Part shown: positions 53,541-64,000 of the stretch, one piece after another
Layout of the letters: every line of letters starts with the position of its first letter
How positions within the stretch are numbered: the stretch's first letter is position 1
NCBI GenBank assembly: GCA_009746045.1
Contig: RPFO01000156.1
Location: 64,001 to 128,000, forward strand
Direction of reading: 5' to 3'
From: Mesostigma viride
Lineage: Eukaryota; Streptophyta; Mesostigmatophyceae; Mesostigmatales; Mesostigmataceae
DNA length: 64,000 nt
Position numbers and translations under genes: made by a program
Notes under the pieces: model-generated
Told to the model about the DNA's origin: nothing
The model's database searches: none
The model's input: the letters and a program-made list of their open reading frames with translations, nothing else

Positions 53541-56500
53541 CGACCCCAAGTGTATGCTACCCCCAAGTGTATGCCAACCCTAAATGTATGCTAACCCCAA
53601 GTGTATGCCGACCCCAAATGTATGCTAACCCCAAGTGTATGCTAACCCTAAGTGTATGCTAACCCCAAGTGTATGCCAACCCTAAATGTATGCTAACCCC
53701 AAGTGTATGCCAACCCTAAATGTGTGCTAACCCCAAGTGTATGCCAACCCTAAATGTATGCTAACCCCAAGTGTATGCCAACCCTAAATGTATGCTAACC
53801 CCAAGTGTATGCCAACCCTAAATGTATGCTAACCCCAAGTGTATGCCGACCCTAAATGTATGCTACCCCGAAGTGTATGCCAACCCTAAATGTATGCTAA
53901 CCCCAAGTGTATGCCAACCCTAAATGTATGCTAACCCCAAGTGTATGCCAACCCTAAATGTATGCTAACCCCAAGTGTATGCCAACCCTAAATGTATGAT
54001 AACCCCAAGTGTATGCCGACCCTAAATGTATGCTAACCCCAAGTGTATGCCAACCCTAAATGTATGCTACCCCCAAGTGTATGCCAACCCTAAATGTATG
54101 CTAACCCCAAGTGTATGCCAACCCTAAATGTATGCTAACCCCAAGTGTATGCCAACCCTAAATGTATGCTAACCCCAAGTGTATGCCGACCCTAAATGTA
54201 TGCTAACCCCAAGTGTATGCCGACCCTAAATGTATGCTAACCCCAAGTGTATGCCAACCCTAAATGTATGCTAACCCCAAGTGTATGCCGACCCTAAATG
54301 TATGCTAACCCCAAGTGTATGCCAACCCTAAATGTATGCTACCCCCAAGTGTATGCCAACCCTAAATGTATGCTAACCCCAAGTGTATGCCAACCCTAAA
54401 TGTATGCTAACCCCAAGTGTATGCCAACCCTAAATGTATGCTAACCCCAAGTGATGCCGACCCTAAATGTATGCTACCCCCAAGTGTATGCCAACCCTAA
54501 ATGTATGCTAACCCCAAGTGTATGCCAACCCTAAATGTATGCTAACCCCAAGTGTATGCCGACCCTAAATGTGTGCTAACCCCAAGTGTATGCCAACCCT
54601 AAATGTATGCTAACCCCAAGTGTATGCCAACCCTAAATGTATGCTAACCCCAAGTGTATGCCAACCCTAAATGTGTGCTAACCCCAAGTGTATGCCAACC
54701 CTAAATGTATGCTAACCCCAAGTGTATGCCGACCCTAAATGTATGCTAACCCCAAGTGTATGCCGACCCTAAATGTGTGCTAACCCCAAGTGTATGCCAA
54801 CCCTAAATGTATGCTACCCCCAAGTGTATGCCGACCCTAAATGTATGCTAACCCCAAGTGTATGCCAACCCTAAATGTATGCTAACCCCAAGTGTATGCC
54901 AACCCTAAATGTATGCTACCCCCAAGTGTATGCCAACCCTAAATGTGTGCTAACCCCAAGTGTATGCCAACCCTAAATGTATGCTACCCCCAAGTGTATG
55001 CCAACCCTAAATGTGTGCTAACCCCAAGTGTATGCCAACCCTAAATGTATGCTAACCCCAAGTGTATGCTAACCCCAAGTGTATGCCAACCCTAAATGTA
55101 TGCTAACCCCAAGTGTATGCCAACCCTAAATGTATGCTAACCCCAAGTGTATGCCAACCCTAAATGTATGCTAACCCCAAGTGTATGCCAACCCTAAATG
55201 TATGCTAACCCCAAGTGTATGCTAACCCTAAGTGTATGCTAACCCCAAGTGTATGCCAACCCTAAATGTATGCTAACCCCAAGTGTATGCTAACCCTAAG
55301 TGTATGCTAACCCCAAGTGTATGCCAACCCTAAATGTATGCTACCCCCAAGTGTATGCCAACCCTAAATGTATGCTAACCCCAAGTGTATGCCAACCCTA
55401 AATGTATGCTAACCCCAAGTGTATGCCAACCCTAAATGTATGATTACCCCAAGTGTATGCCAACCCTAAATGTATGCTAACCCCAAGTGTATGCCGACCC
55501 TAAATGTATGCTAACCCCAAGTGTATGCCGACCCTAAATGTGTGCTAACCCCAAGTGTATGCCAACCCTAAATGTATGCTAACCCCAAGTGTATGCCAAC
55601 CCTAAATGTATGCTAACCCCAAGTGTATGCCAACCCTAAATGTGTGCTAACCCCAAGTGTATGCCAACCCTAAATGTATGCTGACCCCAAGTGTATGCCA
55701 ACCCTAAATGTATGCTAACCCCAAGTGTATGCCGACCCTAAATGTGTGCTAACCCCAAGTGTATGCCAACCCTAAGTGTATGCTAACCCCAAGTGTATGC
55801 CAACCCTAAATGTATGCTACCCCCAAGTGTATGCCAACCCTAAATGTATGCTAACCCCAAGTGTATGCCAACCCTAAATGTATGCTACCCCCAAGTGTAT
55901 GCCAACCCTAAATGTATGCTAACCCCAAGTGTATGCCAACCCTAAATGTATGCTACCCCCAAGTGTATGCCAACCCTAAATGTATGCTACCCCCAAGTGT
56001 ATGCCAACCCTAAATGTGTGCTAACCCCAAGTGTATGCCAACCCTAAATGTGTGCTAACCCCAAGTGTATGCCAACCCTAAATGTATGCTACCCCCAAGT
56101 GTATGCCAACCCTAAATGTATGCTAACCCCAAGTGTATGCCAACCCTAAATGTATGCTACCCCCAAGTGTATGCCAACCCTAAATGTATGCTAACCCCAA
56201 GTGTATGCCAACCCTAAGTGTATGCTAACCCCAAGTGTATGCCAACCCTAAATGTATGCTAACCCCAAGTGTATGCCAACCCTAAATGTGTGCTAACCCC
56301 AAGTGTATGCCAACCCTAAATGTATGCTAACCCCAAGTGTATGCCAACCCTAAATGTATGCTAACCCCAAGTGTATGCCAACCCTAAATGTATGCTAACC
56401 CGAAGTGCATGCCAACCCTAAATGTATGCTAACCCCAAGTGTATGCCGACCCTAAATGTATGCTAACCCCAAGTGTATGCCGACCCTAAGTGTATGCTAA

Positions 56501-56915
56501 CCCCAAGTGTATGCCAACCCTAAATGTGTGCTAACCCCAAGTGTATGCCGACCCTAAATGTATGCTAACCCCAAGTGTATGCCAACCCTAAATGTATGCT
56601 AACCCCAAGTGTATGCCGACCCTAAATGTATGCTAACCCCAAGTGTATGCCGACCCTAAATGTATGCTAACCCCAAGTGTATGCCAACCCTAAATGTATG
56701 CTAACCCCAAGTGTATGCCAACCCTAAATGTATGCTAACCCCAAGTGTATGCCGACCCTAAATGTATGCTAACCCCAAGTGTATGCCAACCCTAAATGTA
56801 TGCTAACCCCAAGTGCATGCCAACCTGACGTGTATGCCAACCTGAAGTGCATGCCAACCTGAAGTGCATGCCAACCTGAAGTGCATGCCAACCCGAAGTG
56901 CATGCCAACCCAAAG
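53541..56915. repeat. 17/34-bp satellite, about 97 dimeric units
   Basis: The higher-order unit is two related 17-mers, CCCCAAGTGTATGCCAA and CCCTAAATGTATGCTAA. Variation is mostly single-base (GCCAA/GCCGA, TGTATG/TGTGTG, CTAACC/CTACCC). At the right edge (56816-56915) the array becomes monomeric 17-mers of CCAACCTGAAGTGCATG. The frequent TAA makes it non-coding in most frames. Confidence 0.96.
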
Positions 56916-57096
56916 TGACCTCTAATCGCTTGATTAATGTACGACAAAAAACACCATACTCCCAAAATGATTCACTCCCAGTTATCTGTGCAGAGCCGAA
57001 TTGCACCCTCTGCCACATCGCACCGCACAAGTACAGACAAGGCGTAAGCCCGACCCAAACCACCACCAAATGACAAGCCCAGCCCACGCGACCTGT

Positions 57097-59012
57097 CAAT
57101 GCATGAGCCTGACCCACGCCATCTTCCCATGCATGAGCCTGACCCACGCCACCTACCCATGCATGAGCCTGACCCACGCCATCTTCCCATGCATGAGACT
57201 GACCCACGCCACCTACCGATGCATGAGCCTGACCCACGTCATCTTCCCATGCATGAGCCTGACCCACGCCATCTTCCCATGCATGAGCCTGATCCACGCC
57301 ATCTTCCCATGCATGAGCCTGACCCACGCCACCTACCGATGCATGAGCCTGATCCACGCCATCTTCCCATGCATGAGCCTGACCCACACCATCTTCCCAT
57401 GCATGAGCCAGACCCACGCCACCTACCGATGCATGAGCCTGACCCACGCCACCTACCCATGCATGAGCCTGACCCACGCCATCTTCCCATGCATGAGCCT
57501 GACCCACGCCACCTACCGATGCATGAGCCTGACCCACGCCATCTTCCCATGCATGAGCCTGACCCACGCCATCTTCCCATGCATGAGCCTGACCCACGCC
57601 ATCTTCCCATGCATGAGCCTGACCCACGCCACCTACCCATGCATGAGCCTGACCCACGCCATCTTCCCATGCATGAGCCTGACCCACACCATCTTCCCAT
57701 GCATGAGCCTGACCCACGCCACCTACCGATGCATGAGCCTGACCCACGCCATCTTCCCATGCATGAGCCTGACCCACGCCATCTTCCCATGCATGAGCCT
57801 GACCCACGCCACCTACCCATGCATGAGCCTGACCCACACCATCTTCCCATGCATGAGCCTGACCCACGCCAACGATGCATGAGCCTGACCCACGCCATCT
57901 TCCCATGCATGAGCCTGACCCACGCCATCTTCCCATGCATGAGCCTGACCCACGCCATCTTCCCATGCATGAGCCTGACCCACGCCATCTTCCCATGCAT
58001 GAGCCTGACCCACGCCACCTACCGATGCATGAGCCTGACCCACGCCACCTACCGATGCATGAGCCTGATCCACGCCATCTTCCCATGCATGAGCCTGACC
58101 CACGCCATCTTCCCATGCATGAGCCTGACCCACGCCACCTACCGATGCATGAGCCTGACCCACGCCATCTTCCCATGCATGAGCCTGACCCACGCCATCT
58201 TCCCATGCATGAGCCTGACCCACGCCACCTACCGATGCATGAGCCTGACCCACACCATCTTCCCATGCATGAGCCTGACCCACGCCAACGATGCATGAGC
58301 CTGACCCACGCCATCTTCCCATGCATGAGCCTGACCCACGCCATCTTCCCATGCATGAGCCTGACCCACGCCATCTTCCCATGCATGAGCCTGACCCACG
58401 CCATCTTCCCATGCATGAGCCTGACCCACACCATCTTCCCATGCATGAGCCTGACCCACGCCATCTTCCCATGCATGAGCCAGACCCACGCCATCTTCCC
58501 ATGCATGAGCCTGACCCACGCCACCTACCGATGCATGAGCCTGACCCACGCCACCTACCGATGCATGAGCCTGACCCACGCCACCTACCGATGCATGAGC
58601 CTGACCCACGCCACCTACCGATGCATGAGCCTGACCCACGCCATCTTTCCATGCATGAGCCTGACCCACGCCATCTTCCCATGCATGAGCCTGACCCACA
58701 CCATCTTCCCATGCATGAGCCTGACCCACGCCACCTACCCATGCATGAGCCTGACCCACGCCATCTTCCCATGCATGAGCCTGACCCACGCCACCTACCG
58801 ATGCATGAGCCTGACCCACGCCACCTACCGATGCATGAGCCTGACCCACGCCACCTACCGATGCATGAGCCTGACCCACGCCACCTACCGATGCATGAGC
58901 CTGACCCACGCCATCTTTCCATGCATGAGCCTGACCCACGCCATCTTCCCATGCATGAGCCTGACCCACACCATCTTCCCATGCATGAGCCTGACCCACG
59001 CCACCTACCGAT
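57097..59012. repeat. 30-bp satellite, about 64 units, abutting a splice donor
   Basis: Plus-strand unit: GCATGAGCCTGACCCACGCC followed by ATCTTCCCAT or ACCTACCGAT. Two units are shortened to AACGAT. The length is divisible by three and stops are rare, so long frames (HEPDPRHLPM, MSLTHAIFPC and minus-strand equivalents) run on both strands. Its right end contains the 5' splice site of exon 3 of the gene at 59009-61994. Confidence 0.96.
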
Positions 59013-61994
59013 GTGTGCTGCCCCCTGCTCCCCATACAGCGCCTTCCTCTCCCGCTCCTTCAGCTCATCATGCTCCTTCCTCGACAGCCCCTGGCCGGCC
59101 GCACGCCCACTCGCGGCACCCCTGCGCTCGCCCCCCGCACCGTCAGGGACCCCCCTGCAGGCGGCATGCCCCGCGCGCCCCCCGGTGTCGCCCTCCGCAT
59201 CAACCCCTCTGGCCTTGCCACCCGCGTGAGCCGACCGTCTCTTGCCCTCATCTCTTTGGTGGGCCGTGCCCTCATCACGCGTGTGGGAGGTGGCTGACCC
59301 ACCCTGGCAGGGGCCGTCAGCGCCCATGTGGGCCCACTCGTCGGACCAGCTCCCCCGTTTCTCCTCCGCACGGCCGGGGGGCTCGGCCCGGGGGTACCCC
59401 AGCCGCCGCCCTGGTGGTAGGCCAACGAGGTGAATCGTGTGTAGTCCATGAGGATATGTGGAGGTGCACATTAGAATAGATCACAAATCCAAATTTTGAT
59501 GAGTTCGTATGTGACTGCTGGCAGGGGAGCTGAGTGACGCTACCCCCCCCCCCTTCACAATCAAGAGTACCAGGTTAAAGGTTTTTTTCGAGGCCTCAGG
59601 CCACGGAGTTTAGAAATTTTGGAAGAAAATCGCAGGGCTGGTTTGGGGCAAAAAGACCTTCAAGTAGGTAAAAAGGATGCTCAAGTACACCCCTGGCTAG
59701 GCTTTGCGTTTCAGTGTCTCAAGGCACATTTGGGCCCTGGACCGGCGCCCTACAGATCCTACTCAGACCCTACGCAGCCCTGGGTCGGTACCCTGTTCTT
59801 CAACATGGGGAGGGGGTTGTACCGGTACCGGCAGGGCCTGATCTGGTACCCGACCAAACCCTAGCTGCTACTATAACCGCCAACACACGTACAATGCCAC
59901 CACTGCTACAACAACTGCTAACACACGTACGCTGCCACCACTGCTACAACAACTGCTAACACGCGTACGCTGTTCTGCTACTGCTGTTTTTTCTGCTGTC
60001 GTCATTAGTGCTGCCACACATACACTGCCGCCGCTGCTGCTATAACCGCTAACACACGTACGCTGACGCCGCCTCTTCTGCGTCTCGGCAAACCGCTGCT
60101 GCCATTCGCGTGACATCTGCCAGCCGTACTCCATCAGCTCACCCTCGTCAAAGTCCCTGTCAGGGTGTCAGAGCGTCCCGCCAAACAGAGGGGGCAGGGT
60201 GGGAAAACGGTCAAGGTTAGCATGGACAAAAGAAACTGCTAGGCAGTTTGCCCGCATCCCCAGTGTGTGCTTGCATCCCGAGTGCTTGCATCCCTTGTGC
60301 TCGGTACCTAGCCGAACAGGGAGGGCTATGCCGATGAAGTATCACGTGAACTGCGTCACGGGCTATGCCCATGAACGACAACCATCTAGCCCTAACACGG
60401 AGCAAGAAGACGGCCTGCCTTGCCCCAGAGACGCCCGATTTCCCCCCGCCCCCCCCCCGCGCCACACACACAAGGCATCATACCGTCATCATATAGAACA
60501 AATACTACTATAGTATCATACTAGTACAGAAAAATGTCATGCATGGGCCCCTTTCTTCCCCCCTCTGTCTCCCCCTCTCTTTCCCACCTCTTTCCCCCTC
60601 TCTTCCCCCCTCTCTTCCCCTCTCTCTTCCCCCCTCTCTTCCCCCCTCTCTTCCCCCCTCTCTTCCCCCCTCTCTTCCCCCCTCTCTTCCCCCCTCTCTT
60701 CCCCCCTCTCTTCCCCCCTCTCTTTCCCCCTCTCTTCCCCCCTCTCTTTCCCCCTCTGTTCCCCCCTCTGTCTCACCCTCTCTTCCCCCTCTGTCTCACC
60801 CTCTCTTTCCCCCTCTTTCCCCCTCTCTTCCCCCCTCTCTTCCCCCCTCTCTTCCCCCCTCTCTTCCCCCTCTCTTCCCCCCTCTATTATTCCCTTTGTT
60901 TTCCCCCCTACTCCCCCCCTATGTTACATTCTCTACTCCCCCCTCAGCCGCCCCCTTTGAAACCATTGGCGCCCCAAACGCGACCCTTGCCCTCCACGAG
61001 AGAGCCACGAGCCACATCAAGCGATATGTCAGCACCTACAAAAGAAACAACAACACAACCTAACACGCACACCCTACCGGAAGATACTGACATAAGATAG
61101 CAACTGAATAAGGGTTGCCCTCGAAAAGCGACATCAAGTAACACCAGTGGTATTTTGTTGGTCAAGTAACACCGGTGGCATTGTTCTGCAGGGTACTTAC
61201 GCCAGGGGTGCGCGCCCAGAGCGGTCGTCGCCCACGTCGTGCAGGGAGAATATCTCCAGGTGATGCTGCAGAGCCGCCACCTCCTCTGGCTCCTCCCCTG
61301 CTTCTCCATCCCCATCCCCATCCCCATCCCCATCCCCATCCCCATCCCCATCCCCATCCCCATCCCCATCCCCATCCCCATCCCCATCCCCATCCCCATC
61401 CCCATCCCCATCCCCATCCCCATCCCCATCCCCATCCCCATCCCCATCCCCATCCCCATCCCCATCCCCATCCCCATCCCCATCCCCATCCCCATGCCCA
61501 TGACCACTACTATCATCATACTCTGTTCCCCCCACGTGCTCTCGTTCCTCGTAGACGTCCACGTAGCCAGTATAGAAGTGCTCAGGGTGTGCCAGGGTGG
61601 CGCCGGCGCATCCCTGGTAATACTCATATCCCCATTCGGTAGCATAAGCGCCGCTGCCTTCTGGAGGATAAATATAGGCATCGTTCTCTTTTGGAGGATA
61701 AAAATAGGCGTCGTTTTCTTCTGGGGGATAGAAGTCAAGTGGCTCGCGTGGGTGCATGTAGCCAGCATCCCAGGGTCCCCAAGGTGGCACAGTTTCCATG
61801 TACAAGGGGTGGGAGAACGGGCTGTCGACTGGCTGCCACAACGCCGGAACATCGCGGTACTGGCGTTCGTGGTGGTGACCGTGACAGCTGCAAGTACACG
61901 TTCGGCAGCTGCAGCAGGAATTGCCAGCTTCCACACCGTGTTCCCAGGCAGGGTAGTAGGGAGCCGGCGCCCATATCGGCCCGTATGGATCCAT
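59009..61994 (-). CDS. Unrecognised protein with (Gly-Asp)n tract, at least 3 exons
   Basis: Exons 61994-61201, 60156-60062 and 59410-59009, minus strand. Phases 2 and 1 are restored exactly across both introns, giving about 430 codons. Exon 1 begins MDPYGPIWAPAPYYPAWEHG and has a Cys/His cluster (CCSCRTCTCSCHGHHH), three YPPE-type repeats, about 31 Gly-Asp dipeptides (61306-61494) and an acidic EEPEEVAAL helix. Exon 2 encodes EYGWQMSREWQQRFAETQKR. Exon 3 is Gly/Arg/Glu-rich with SRKEHDELKERERKALYGEQ. Function unknown; the basic/acidic helical pieces suggest a scaffold or nucleic-acid-associated role, but that is a guess. The end of the gene is unclear: the next donor (GTAGGT) opens into the 30-bp satellite. 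Confidence 0.6.
60555..60895. repeat. (TCTTCCCCCC)n minisatellite
   Basis: About 10-bp pyrimidine unit in the first intron of the 59009-61994 gene. Confidence 0.93.
61306..61494. repeat. (CCCCAT)n hexanucleotide repeat, coding for (Gly-Asp)n on the minus strand
   Basis: About 31 perfect hexamers lying wholly inside exon 1. Length changes would remain in frame. Confidence 0.95.
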
Positions 61995-63316
61995 TACGGT
62001 ACTGTGGGTCGACGCGAGGCCCACGTGCAAGGCTCTTTTTATATTTAAGCCTCCCACCCGAAAGGCAAGGAATACGGATTGTAGATCCCTTTTAAAGCAC
62101 GGGTTAGCGCTTTGAACTGCACTGTAGTGGACTCGGGGTTTATTGAAAATAAGAGATACTAGTATTTACGAGGATTTATCTATCAAGAGGGCGCAGTGCC
62201 GCTGTCAGGTTCAAATGGCATTTTCCTGCCACATGTTCGAATGTGGAGCAACTCGGCCATGGTAGAAAGCAGGTTGACCTGCCATAGTCATGGTCAATTC
62301 ATCTCAGGATCAGAAACTTGGTAGTAATACTACGGCGAAGTAATCCAGGGTGTTCAATATAGTGCATTTCCCAGCAAATAACCGCTGTCCGCATGCAGAC
62401 GCCTGTGTCGAGGCCCAACTGGCCTCAGACGAAACAGGGCACTACTTGGGTTGGCGAACACTGTCCTGTAAACTTTACAAGCCGCTGGCTGAAAGCCTTC
62501 TCCCAACAATCGCTGTGTATATCGGCATATTTTACGGAAGTCTGTAGGACAGTGGCATACGGTACACAGGCCGCAAGCGACAAGGATTGCAGCGTCAGCC
62601 TACATATCCACAGACGTTCTAATGGAAATAATTGAAGATAATTCGATATATAAAAAATGGCAGTTTCTTAATTCTAAATGCATAGCCTGCATACGCAGAT
62701 TTTTCCCCGGCCGTCCCGCAGTCTATGTACTTATTCAAGTACAACGACCTCGAACGATTATCCGCAAACGATAGTCCAAATAGTGATTACTAATTAGTAC
62801 ACAAGATTACAGTAGAACCTACGCAGCCCATGTGCGGCCGGCGGCGTGGGATTCAACTAACTAACTAACGGCATTGACTACAGATAACTAACTAACGGCA
62901 TAGGCTGTACGGTATCGTTTTTGTTATGGCATTGTTTCAACAATCTTGATCTTCATTCTGCGCAGAATCCTCGCTCCTCAGGGATCATGTGGGTGTATTT
63001 CTCGGCTTTTCCAAGCAAGTTCAGCTGCTGCCAATTGTCACCCGGAGCCTGACTTCTGACTTGTCGCGCGCGCGAACCTTCCGGAGTTTCGCAGCGTTGA
63101 TCGTCAGGCAGCCAAGACGTGCAGGTTCTGGCAAGTTCTGTGGAAGACGCGAGTTCCGCGACCTTGATTTGCGCACAAACCAGTGAAAAACACGGACCAC
63201 AGCGCTCAAGAGAACATTCGTGCACACGTCTCTTCTCCTTTACCTCCGCGTTCTGCGCATCGGTGCAGAAACATCGTTTGATTGAGCGTTTTTAGCGTTG
63301 CTGTTTTTAGGGTACG
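61995..63316. other. Divergent intergenic region
   Basis: Holds the TATA box of the leftward gene and the upstream region of the rightward p23 gene. No further gene or known motif is seen; short frames at 62350-62635 and 62953-63227 have no family resemblance. Confidence 0.5.
62035..62043 (-). promoter_or_regulatory. TATA box of the 59009-61994 gene
   Basis: TATAAAAAG on the minus strand, about 41-49 bases upstream of the ATG at 61994. If transcription starts about 30 bases downstream, the leader would be under 25 bases. Confidence 0.6.
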
Positions 63317-63899
63317 ATGTCTCCGGTACAGCCTGCTGTTGCGTGGGCGCAGAGGCGTGATAAGCTATTCATCACCATCGAAGTACCTGATGCCATCCAA
63401 CCAAAGATAGACTTCTCACCTGACGGCAAATTTACATTTGCAGCCACCGATAAAAATGGAGTCGCTTATGACCTGAATCTTGAATTGCATGGCGAAATAA
63501 ACCCCGCGGTAGGTACCGAACCAGCTTGGCACAGACATGATTCAAGACATTATAAGCTGCCAGACTGGCTGCGTTTGGTGACTAGTGCGACAGCATGTCG
63601 CTAATTGCGATGTCGAATGCTAAGTGAATGTTTTTTCGTGAGATTCTTCCCTTCTTGAAGTTTTCTGGCTGACACGGAGATGCGGGTGAACTGCCGTGCT
63701 GCTGCCGTGAATGTCGTGGCATTGCAGGAGAGCAAGGTGTCGGTAGGCAGCAGGAACATCTTCTGTATCATCATGAAAAAGGAGTCGGGTCCTCACTGGC
63801 CCCGTTTGCTCAAGCAAGCCGGCCACCCGCCCAAGTATATCCACGTGGACTGGAACAAGTACAAGGACGAGGAAGACGAGGACGAGGAAAAAGCCAACG
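63317..63899 (+). CDS. p23: p23-type Hsp90 co-chaperone (CS domain), 3' end beyond window
   Basis: Exons 63317-63508 and 63728-63899, phase 0 at the first junction; a GTGAGC donor after 63899 leads out of the window. p23 binds ATP-bound Hsp90 and stabilises client complexes in the cytosol. The CS fold begins VAWAQRRDKLFITIEVPDA. Later strands include KFTFAATDKNGVAYDLNLEL, then ESKVSVGSRNIFCIIMKKE and GPHWPRLLKQAGHPPKYIHV. The family signature W-x-R-L (HWPRLL) and DWNKYKDEED match plant and animal p23. An acidic tail starts at DEEDEDEEKAN. Residues visible: about 121. Confidence 0.92.
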
Positions 63900-64000
63900 G
63901 TGAGCTGTCCGCGGTGGTAGGGGATGTAGTGCTGTGATTTTGGGACAACGTGCCAGTGTCAGACGTGCCAAGCAGGTGACAGTGTCCCTATAGTAGGTAC

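Noticed and set aside
53541-56815. Possible telomere or interstitial telomeric array because of CCCTAAA
   Set aside because: CCCTAAA occurs once per 34 bp within a larger unit, never as consecutive heptamers.
56803-59479. Long frames on both strands reading HEPDPRHLPM, MSLTHAIFPC or GSGSCMGRWR repeats
   Set aside because: Artefacts of the 30-bp satellite, whose length is divisible by three. Only the part right of 59009 in one minus-strand frame has splice-phase support.

Overview
The window is nuclear DNA of a eukaryote, most likely a green alga (chlorophyte or prasinophyte-like). The reasons are spliceosomal GT-AG introns that restore reading frame at every junction tested, GC-rich third codon positions in exons against lower-GC introns, a plant/animal-type bifunctional mRNA capping enzyme with a cysteine-phosphatase triphosphatase domain, a plant-like p23 co-chaperone, and a dense mix of LINE, copia, gypsy and hAT debris. 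No species can be named from the sequence.

Layout. Positions 49-17933 (minus strand) are one about 18-kb gene for the mRNA capping enzyme. Fourteen exons total only 1719 coding bases, and the introns are full of minisatellites, a hAT-type MITE and degenerate copies of the gene's own exon edges. Positions 18405-20204 hold a hAT-like element with a second hAT-like element nested in it. Positions 20.6-30.8 kb are a transposon graveyard: LINE tails, an ORF1-only retroelement, a hAT transposase fragment and a G-rich degenerate tandem array. A copia RT/RNase H reading frame follows at 30.8-32.5 kb. A complete six-exon Ser/Thr kinase gene lies at 36069-41214 (plus). Positions 42-52 kb contain two more ORF1-only elements, LINE C-terminal fragments, a TIR element and a frameshifted gypsy integrase carrying a PHD finger. 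Positions 53.5-59.0 kb are two adjacent satellites (17/34-bp and 30-bp). The 30-bp array abuts the 5' splice site of exon 3 of an unrecognised minus-strand gene (59009-61994) that has a TATA box. A p23 co-chaperone gene begins at 63317 and runs off the window.

The host genes are ordinary housekeeping or signalling genes with no operon-like relationship. The most unusual signal is structural. At roughly eight splice junctions in three genes, the exon-intron border has been tandemly duplicated into the neighbouring intron, usually 80-115 bp apart, often with the GT or AG signal still intact. A second signal is that several retroelement families share one 3'-terminal hairpin (CTCC-CAAC-GGAG) before microsatellite tails. 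A third is a set of self-complementary 4-bp insertions separating otherwise alignable transposon copies.
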